NCBI GenBank assembly: GCA_032622095.1
Contig: CP136065.1
Coordinates: forward strand, 248,745,474 to 248,809,473
Direction of reading: 5' to 3'
DNA: 64,000 nt
DNA from: Siphonodentalium dalli
Taxonomy: Eukaryota > Mollusca > Scaphopoda > Gadilida > Siphonodentaliidae
The first letter of the stretch is position 1, and every line of letters begins with the position of its first letter. A model generated the notes under the pieces. That model saw nothing but the letters and a program-made list of their open reading frames with translations, searched no databases and was not told where the DNA came from. Of this stretch, positions 58,005 to 64,000 are shown piece by piece. Made by a program: the position numbers and the translations under genes.

Positions 58005-58275
58005 GATTGCATTTGCAGAATGATGTCCCCAGAGGGTTAATTTAGTGAAGTCTGCCAATTTGGCGATATAGAGAAACTAAACTAAAAATGAAATAGAATC
58101 TATGTGAAGAATATAACTTTGATAATAAAGAAACTTTCCAGAGAAGAGGAGGCCTAAGTACAATGAGGTCCCCAGAGGGTGAATTTAGTGATGCTAGCCT
58201 ACTATGTGGGATAGCGTCACTAAACTCCCCCTCTGGGGACCTCATTCTGCAAATTACAGGCACACTAAACTCAGG
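58005..58275. mobile_element. GCAGAATGAGGTCC-family element (left end truncated)
   Basis: The TTTGCAGAATGATGTCCCCA hairpin is incomplete. The middle segment (CTGCCAATTTGGCGATATAG) and the right hairpin follow, ending CAGGCACACTAAACTCAGG. Confidence 0.8.
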
Positions 58276-59102
58276 AGGCTTGGATTACATAAAATGTTGC
58301 CTGCTTCATTTCTCGAAACTGTAATCGTAACTACGGATATGGAAAACACCAACTGATAGAAAGAACACACATTCTAGTGACATAGTACCCTTTTCTTAAT
58401 TCTTATCAGTTCATTGTGCGAGAGGTGCCTGTTTAAATACAGAGTTGGACACTATGCTATTTGTTGTCCGATAAAGAATCAAATATCAACAATAACGAGG
58501 TAACAACTGGATGCCTGTTCCATGAAAATAATAAGGTCCTGCGAATATTTGATGTTCGATTTGTTAATCAATTCGGTCCCAATATTCAATTCGAATTCGG
58601 TTCAAACATTTTACTTTAAAAACCTAGTTTATGGTATCATTCACCATTATTATCTTCCATAAATTTTGTAAATTCAGATGAAAACAAAATCGTTACAATT
58701 CAGGGAGCCAACAATAAAGATGTTTACTGTGATGTAAAATAAGTTATTTCACACACCCGTATTACTACATGATGGCACAATTAGTGTGTATAATATATAT
58801 CTAATAGCTTATATATAACCACCCTGTAGCAACCAAGAATAGTTCGGCAATGATATTTTATCAGTCACTGTTTCTGATGGAATCATGAGTTTTTTTTAAC
58901 TGTTGACTGCACGATAAAGACAGACTTTCCTGTATGAAAATTACACTTAGTTCTGGACTTTCTTGCCTTGTTCGATATTTGATGAATGTTCCGTTTAATA
59001 TTTGTTTCAATTCGCGAATATTGGTGTGTGTTCGGTTCGATCGGAAATGAAATATTCGCAGAGGCCTAGAAAATAACAACCAATATGTGTAAACATCACA
59101 AC
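58276..59102. other. Downstream flank of the SLC4A11-like gene
   Basis: Presumed 3' UTR and intergenic sequence on the minus strand. No polyadenylation signal could be assigned with confidence. Confidence 0.4.
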
Positions 59103-59333
59103 TTAATGACTGTCGAGAGCATTGAGAAATCTCTGCGGCACAAATAGAGGAATGAGTTTCCGTCGTACAGGAATGAGAGCAAAAATGAGAATAGGGAAGA
59201 ACATTTTGAGGTATGGATACGGAGCGAAGCCGAAGCCACACAGGACAAGCAGCTGTATGAGCTGTAGTAAGGTGAACAGATGCATCTTCCTCTGTGGAAC
59301 CCGTCTGATGTAGTGATTCGGTGGGTATGCGGA
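59103..59333 (-). CDS. SLC4A11: SLC4A11-like transporter, last coding exon
   Basis: It encodes SAYPPNHYIRRVPQRKMHLF, then TLLQLIQLLVLCGFGFAPYP, YLKMFFPILIFALIPVRRKL and a tail ending NALDSH with TAA at 59105-59103. SLC4A11 has the same A-Y-P-P-x-H-Y-I-R-R-V-P-Q-R-K-[IM]-H cytoplasmic loop. It also shares the following membrane helix, P-Y-x-K-M-x-F-P and the I-P-[IV]-R-x-x-L-[IL]-P end. SLC4A11 is a plasma-membrane transporter linked to Na+/borate and to H+/OH-/NH3 transport. The exon is 231 bp, entry phase 0. The acceptor (CTGTTTCAG on the minus strand, 59334-59336) is repeated upstream. Confidence 0.9.
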   Translation of the reverse strand, partial: SAYPPNHYIRRVPQRKMHLFTLLQLIQLLVLCGFGFAPYPYLKMFFPILIFALIPVRRKLIPLFVPQRFLNALDSH

Positions 59334-59453
59334 CTGAAACAGAAAAGATTTAATATTTAGATATTATTTACATAGATTATTCTGATGTAGTGATTCGGTG
59401 GGTATGCGGACTGAAACAGAAAAGATTTAATATTTAGATATTAGGCCAAAAAA
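59304..59453 (-). repeat. 77-bp duplication of exon start plus 3' splice site
   Basis: Copy 1 starts at 59304, copy 2 at 59381 (TCTGATGTAGTGATTCGGTG) and a third, diverged copy at 60832. Each includes the first 30 bp of the SLC4A11-like exon (minus strand) and its intron end. The acceptor AG is intact in copies 1 and 2 (59334, 59411). Because 77 is not a multiple of three, the upstream acceptor would shift the frame. Confidence 0.92.
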
Positions 59454-60814
59454 AAAAGGGTTTTGATTCTCGGGCATAGCCACGTCTGGAAAAAAGGCCC
59501 GCGTTGAAGCATTTTATTACGATTTTCAAATTGACCGATGCTGTCAAATGATAACACGAAAATGGGAAACTAGAAAAGAGAAATTAGTTATGTTTCAAAC
59601 ATCGAATATGATAGTCATACAAGGTGTATGTGTTGGTATTCAACAACAGACACTAGGCAACGATAACTACCAGGTATATGTTCACCACAAGCTGCCCAAA
59701 CACCAAGTTTATTAAGTCAAATGTGTTTCCGTGCTGTAAACAATTATGTGATTTCCAATTTCGGGAACGCAAACCGGAAAGAAATATGGTGCGTATTGGC
59801 GATGTGTATGCTGGTTTAATTTAATAGTATTTGAAGTTTTTATGGCTAGCATGTATAGTTACTATAGTATAGATGGATAAATATTAAAGTATATAGATAG
59901 ATATAAAATGTATAATCCCGATTTAAACTTTGATTGTTTTAGTTCCGTTTCCATCTTTGTTGTATTCCGTGTTTTATATACGCAGTAACAGAGAACGAGA
60001 ATCGAACGGACCCCAAACAAATCTGTCCATGCGTATTCTCTTTAATTAAGTTTAAATTCACTGATGTTACTGAATATATTTGGCGACAAAATTATTCGAG
60101 AGCACCATTTTATATTGTGCAAATATATTTTTAATCGTTGTATTTTGGCGTGTTGGAAATACAGCATAATCCATAACCGAAAAATCGTAATTTTATTCCC
60201 AATGATTCAGTGATTTTAGAAATTAGAGACACTCGGTAGTCGGTGTCAAGGCCGTTAATTTTGCATAGATCATAGATGTACTAAACTGTGAATACTACCG
60301 AAAGGGTGTGCCATTGAATGCAGAAAATCAAGAAACAGGTAACTGAGGTGTGGCAGATGAAAACTAAAATTAAATGCAACAAACAGTCTATGACATTTAA
60401 ATAAAAAATATGAAGTGTTTTCCATGTTACTGACATTGAAATAATCTCCCTATTTTTCACTAAATCTCCCTATTTCTGAGGACAAATCTCCCTATTTCCA
60501 ATTATGAAAGTAAACAGGTCTGATATAAATAGATATATACTATAAAAAGGTACATACATATATCAAATATACCAACAATATATATATGATGTACGGGTAG
60601 TATAATGTGATAATTGGTCATTCTTTATAGTGGAATACATTAGTTTATATCAAAACGATGTTCTCCTTAGATTTTCTTAACCTGGGAAGGTATAATAACC
60701 CATGCAAACTATGGGCATTATCCCCTTAACAAAAATTTAAATAAAACCCTCGCTCCCTCATCGATTCTCCAAAAAAATTGCCTGAGAATCAAAACCCTTT
60801 TTTTTTTTTTGGCC
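59454..60814. mobile_element. PIF/Harbinger-like TIR element, 1361 bp
   Basis: GGCCAAAAAAAAAAGGGTTT then TGATTCTCGGGCA at the left pairs with TGCCTGAGAATCAAAACCCT at the right. The TTA duplication is at 59451-59453 and 60815-60817. The first 77-bp copy (GATATTATTTACATAG) shows the empty site. No transposase frame is present. Confidence 0.87.
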
Positions 60815-60897
60815 TTATTTACATAGATTATTCTGATGTAGTGATTCGGTGGGTATGTGGACTGAAACAATTCTAACATTTAATAGATAATATTTAC

Positions 60898-61275
60898 ATA
60901 GACCCTTTCTTTACTAAATGGATTCTCCCACCCATTTACAAAATTATACATTGGAATGGTCTATTGTTTATTTGGAGGAATTTGGTAGGAAATGTTTAGA
61001 TAATAAGTTCAACAGATGACATAGGTTGTTTGTTAAATACAGTAATGCCCTAAGTAATGGACTCCTTAAACACAGCAGAATTATGGGTAACTTTTCAGGA
61101 TTTAGTCGGAAATATGGCTTGTTGCCATTCATCGGAAAGCTCTGGGCGGAGAGCAACAAGCCATATTACTGTAGGTTGTTTGTTGAATAGATTGTTTGTT
61201 GAACTTATATCTGAACATTTCCTAAGGGAACTACTCGTCAGTGAGCATTTAGTACTGTTATAGAAACGGTTAATT
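60898..61275. repeat. Repeat with GATTCTCCCAC ends, holding a deleted foldback MITE
   Basis: GACCCTTTCTTTACTAAATG and the inverse-like TTTAGTACTGTTATAGAAAC bracket it; ATAATAAGTTCAACAGATGA matches 55700-55760. A CAGTAATGCCC MITE (61040-61171) missing most of its right arm lies inside. Confidence 0.65.
61040..61171. mobile_element. CAGTAATGCCC foldback MITE, internally deleted
   Basis: The left arm is complete to GGAAAGCTCTG. The right arm is reduced to GAGCAACAAGCCATATTACTG, and TA flanks remain. Confidence 0.8.
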
Positions 61276-61435
61276 ATGAAATCTTCAAATGGGTGTAGTG
61301 ACTGAGTCATTAAGTACAGTGAAATAAGCATGTAATATGTCTTTAACATGTTGACTACCAACTCCCATTCAATCACATGAAAAAAGTACTTGCTAACTCG
61401 TAGTCGGCAGTCAACGTGTTAAATAAGCATCTTAC

Positions 61436-61628
61436 CTGTTCTGTGAACAACAGCATAATTCTCTCAAACATTTGATTTCCAGAGAGTGCTGTAACTGCTA
61501 CATACAGGAAGAGTCCGTACAGCACCGGAGTGGGAATATAGGCTAGCACTGGCATGATGAATAACGACACTCCGATCAGGATGTGTGAGAAAATGGCTGT
61601 CAAGCGTGTCTCCCGCACTCGGACAATG
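61436..61628 (-). CDS. SLC4A11: SLC4A11-like transporter, penultimate coding exon
   Basis: It encodes (S)IVRVRETRLTAIFSHILIGV, then SLFIMPVLAYIPTPVLYGLF and LYVAVTALSGNQMFERIMLL, ending FTEQ. SLC4 proteins share the R-x-T, G-x-S-x-F-x-x-P and I-P-x-P-V-L-Y-G-[LV]-F-L-Y signature. The I-V-x-V-[KR]-E-T-R-L-T and S-L-x-G-N-Q details match SLC4A11 rather than the bicarbonate transporters. The donor CAG|GTAAGA is at 61435 (minus strand). The inner acceptor is at 61629; a second, in-frame one lies 60 bp upstream at 61689 and would add 20 codons. Confidence 0.92.
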
Positions 61629-61727
61629 CTGAAAGTCAAAGGAAAATTCATAGAATATGTTAAGCGTGTCTCCCGCACTCGGACAATGCTGAAAGTCAAA
61701 AGAAAATTCATAGAATATTTTTAAGGA
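61608..61727 (-). repeat. 60-bp in-frame duplication of a 3' splice site
   Basis: TTGACTTTCAGCATTGTCCG with flanking exon and intron sequence occurs twice, exactly 60 bp apart, with only one or two differences. Both acceptors keep the same frame and there is no stop between them. Confidence 0.93.
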
Positions 61728-61739
61728 TTAGAAACAAAA

Positions 61740-62160
61740 GTGTTTCAAATATTTTTGTCAAATACTTGGTGCAATATTTTAATTATTAATTATTTTTAAT
61801 TAATTTTAAGATTGCTACATCTATTAGGTGGCAGCTAACACTGTGGAGGTCTATTTTAAAGATTCTTTCTTTCCCACATTAACGATGTTGACAACATATG
61901 AAGGAGTTTCTAGATTAGTGTGAAAAAATATTCATAATCACTGCTGAATAATGAATATTTATTTCAAAATATTCCTTGAATAACCCTTCCATGAATGGCA
62001 TTATTTTATATATGCGAGTATCCCATATTTCTTGCAATTTTGTAACCAATAGTAATTACAATATACAGTTCAGATGGGATCAGCATATCACATGTAACAT
62101 AATGGAATAAAGTTGCAATTCACAAGATTGAACAACGCCAATATTATTCATGCATGGAGA
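61740..62160. other. Intron sequence, little recognised
   Basis: AT-rich. A degraded CCTTCCATGAATGGCATTAT piece at about 61985 may be the end of a TTTCATGACGGGAGC MITE. Confidence 0.4.
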
Positions 62161-62164
62161 ATAT

Positions 62165-62312
62165 TGCCATCAAGTGTTGAAATATTGTGCCTGTCATTTG
62201 CAGAATGAGGTCCCCAGAGGGTGAATTTAGTGCTGCAACCCCACACAGTGGGCTAGCATCACTAAATTCACCATCTTTCTGCTTAGGCCTTATCTTCTAG
62301 AAAGTATCTATA
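62165..62312. repeat. GCAGAATGAGGTCC-family fragment
   Basis: GAAATATTGTGCCTGTCATT, a GCAGAATGAGG arm and its shortened partner ACTAAATTCACCATCTTTCTG. It is probably the left part of an element whose right part lies at 62700-63125, split by the SINE. Confidence 0.75.
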
Positions 62313-62372
62313 GTCTCAAATTAACATTGTTTTTTGTTACTTTTTCCCATTCTGTTTAGATTCTATATGCCT

Positions 62373-62692
62373 TAATTTGCCTCGGTGGCTCAATCGGTTA
62401 GGGGTACAACTCCAAGCCGTTTCACCCTCCAGCGCTGGCGATTAGGGTTCAAATCCACATGTTTCCATCGTGGACTTTGTAACTCGAAATCGTTATCTGG
62501 TGGAGTTACCAGTTTCTCGCCGATGGCCGGTGGTTTGCCGCACATGGTTGACGAGTTTATCAGCCATTGAAATCACTGTTAGATTAGTCGCAAGTGTGCG
62601 AATTTCCTCCACCACTAAAACTGGCAATGTCGTGATATGGCCTTAGTGGCTAAAGCGACAATAAACCCCAATCAATCAATCAATCAATCAAC
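62373..62692 (+). mobile_element. tRNA-derived SINE, (AATC)n tail, copy 2
   Basis: A box TGGCTCAATCGGTTAGGGG (62386), B box GGTTCAAATCC (62448) and a tail of five AATC units. It shares the CTCGAAATCGTTATC and GACGAGTTTATCAGCCATT segments with 25938-26232. CTTAATTTGC before and after it (62372 area and 62692) suggests a target duplication of about 10 bp. Confidence 0.88.
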
Positions 62693-62785
62693 CTTAATTT
62701 GCAGAAGATAAAATTCATATTCGAGGTGACTGTAAATGGGTGAACACCACCAACTTCAACTGGGGAACTTCAATCTGAATCTAGA

Positions 62786-63010
62786 TCTCCCATAGTCATT
62801 GTGGCCTCGATCTCCCATAGTCATTGTGGCCTCGATCTCCCATAGTCATTGTGGCCTCGATCTCCCATCGTCATTGTGGCCTCGATCTCCCATAGTCATT
62901 GTGGCCTCGATCTCCCATCGTCATTGTGGCCTCGATCTCCCATAGTCATTGTGGCCTCGATCTCCCATCGTCATTGTGGCCTCGATCTCCCATAGTCACT
63001 GTGGCCTCAG
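62786..63010. repeat. 25-bp minisatellite, nine units
   Basis: TCTCCCATAGTCATTGTGGC plus CTCGA, alternating CATAG and CATCG variants. It grew from the TCTCCCATAG segment normally present in the GCAGAATGAGG family. Confidence 0.93.
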
Positions 63011-63128
63011 CAGAATGAGGTTCCAGAGGGTGAATTTGGTGAAGCCAACCCACCGATGTGGGAAACCATCACTAAATTCACCCTCTGGGGACCTCATTCT
63101 GCAAATGACAGACACAATATTCCAAGGT
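63008..63128. repeat. GCAGAATGAGGTCC-family right hairpin
   Basis: CAGCAGAATGAGGTTCCAGA pairs with CTCTGGGGACCTCATTCTGC. The right end is AATGACAGACACAATATTCC. Confidence 0.8.
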
Positions 63129-64000
63129 ATTATTGCCATTAACAACTGTATCCATATAATTGAATAACTCCAAAATATAAACTTTTTCATATCATTCTTC
63201 AACATCCGACATGAATTTCTCCAAATACAAAAAAGATTTGTCTCATTCAATCTTGGCGTCTCTTAAAAAAGTATTGAATGTTTACAAAGCATGATTTTTT
63301 TTGCGACATTGAACATTGCGATTCTAATTTAAACACGCAGAAAGCGCTAGTGAATAATATATATATAAAGGTACCCCATTGAAATATCCTGATGAAATGA
63401 GGAAAGAATCCCCCCACAGACAAAATAATAGTCCAGGGAGGGGGTGGGAATATACATGACAAATTCAATGACAGCTCTCAGGTTACAGCAACAAATTTCC
63501 ACCATTTTGTCCTGTAGTGCATAGTCCAGATATACAACTCCATATAGTTCAGTGTGATTCATTCACCAACAATTAAAACTGAGAAAAAAAAAATGATGCT
63601 CAAACTTGAATGAATACGGTATATTGAAAAAAATAGTTACTCCCACATCATTTTCGTGCAGGACCCGATGGGGAATAGTCCCAGGTGACACATATAATCT
63701 ATGACTGTGCATGTCCACAATGACTTAAATACAAACATGCACTCAAAATTAGCTACCAGAAAAGCGGGCGATGCGACACAGGTGCACTTGTTACATCAAA
63801 ATGATGGATAGTTACCAGGTTTTGAAATTATTCTCTTTGTTCCAACATGACCTGACCACGAAAGAGACAAAAGTGATTCTTGGGTGTCTTTAGATAAATT
63901 GTCATGATTTTGACACATATTTGATCCAGGGTTCGCACTGCCACATGCCAAATTTGACAATGGCAAAAATAATTCACATTTGGCAAAAAATATTTTCATT
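63129..64000. other. Probable SLC4A11-like intron, unassigned
   Basis: The upstream SLC4A11-like exon expected on the minus strand was not recognised here. A minus-strand frame at 63347-63562 is open (ICCCNLRAVIEFVMYIPTPS) and follows a TTTTTCTCAG acceptor-like site, but it does not match the protein segment expected next. It is left unannotated. Confidence 0.4.

Noticed and set aside
63347-63562. Further SLC4A11-like exon on the minus strand
   Set aside because: It has an open frame and acceptor-like site, but the peptide does not match the segment expected before I-V-x-V-R-E-T, and no good donor follows in phase.

Overview
The window is animal (eukaryotic) nuclear DNA: AT-rich, two spliced genes with GT-AG introns, and dense transposable elements. 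The repeat types (tRNA-derived SINEs, Penelope-like and DIRS-like retroelements, TTAA- and TA-flanked MITEs, long minisatellites) and the two animal orthologues fit a marine invertebrate, most likely a lophotrochozoan such as a bivalve mollusc. The species cannot be fixed from the sequence alone.

Gene 1 (+ strand, about 7.1-39.2 kb) is POLR1E, the RPA49/PAF53 subunit of RNA polymerase I. Eleven exons chain together with consistent splice phases from the N-terminal dimerisation domain to a basic C-terminus and stop at 39170-39172. The first coding exon was not found. Gene 2 (- strand, stop at 59103) is an SLC4A11-like transporter of the SLC4 bicarbonate/borate family. Its last two coding exons are visible (59103-59333, 61436-61628); the rest should lie beyond the right edge.

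Almost everything else is repeats. 1-7 kb: 5S rRNA-derived repeats broken by two DNA transposons. 7-16 kb: a 640-bp direct repeat, foldback MITEs and dispersed repeats. 16-39 kb: POLR1E introns filled with TTAA MITEs, minisatellites (17, 21, 24, 31, 43 bp), a SINE, a Penelope-like remnant, hAT-like and PIF/Harbinger-like elements, and a 3-kb array of 31-bp units. 39.97-44.88 kb: a DIRS-like element with inverted terminal repeats and an internal complementary region but no visible reverse transcriptase. 45-58 kb: intergenic MITEs, many nested. 59-64 kb: the SLC4A11-like exons and more repeats.

Three patterns stand out. (1) Many exon/intron junctions in both genes sit inside local tandem duplications, so splice sites occur 2-8 times in a row. 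(2) MITEs with at least four unrelated termini carry the same internal hairpin cassette. (3) Several transposons inserted into one copy of a local duplication, so the other copy preserves the empty site and gives the target-site duplication directly.
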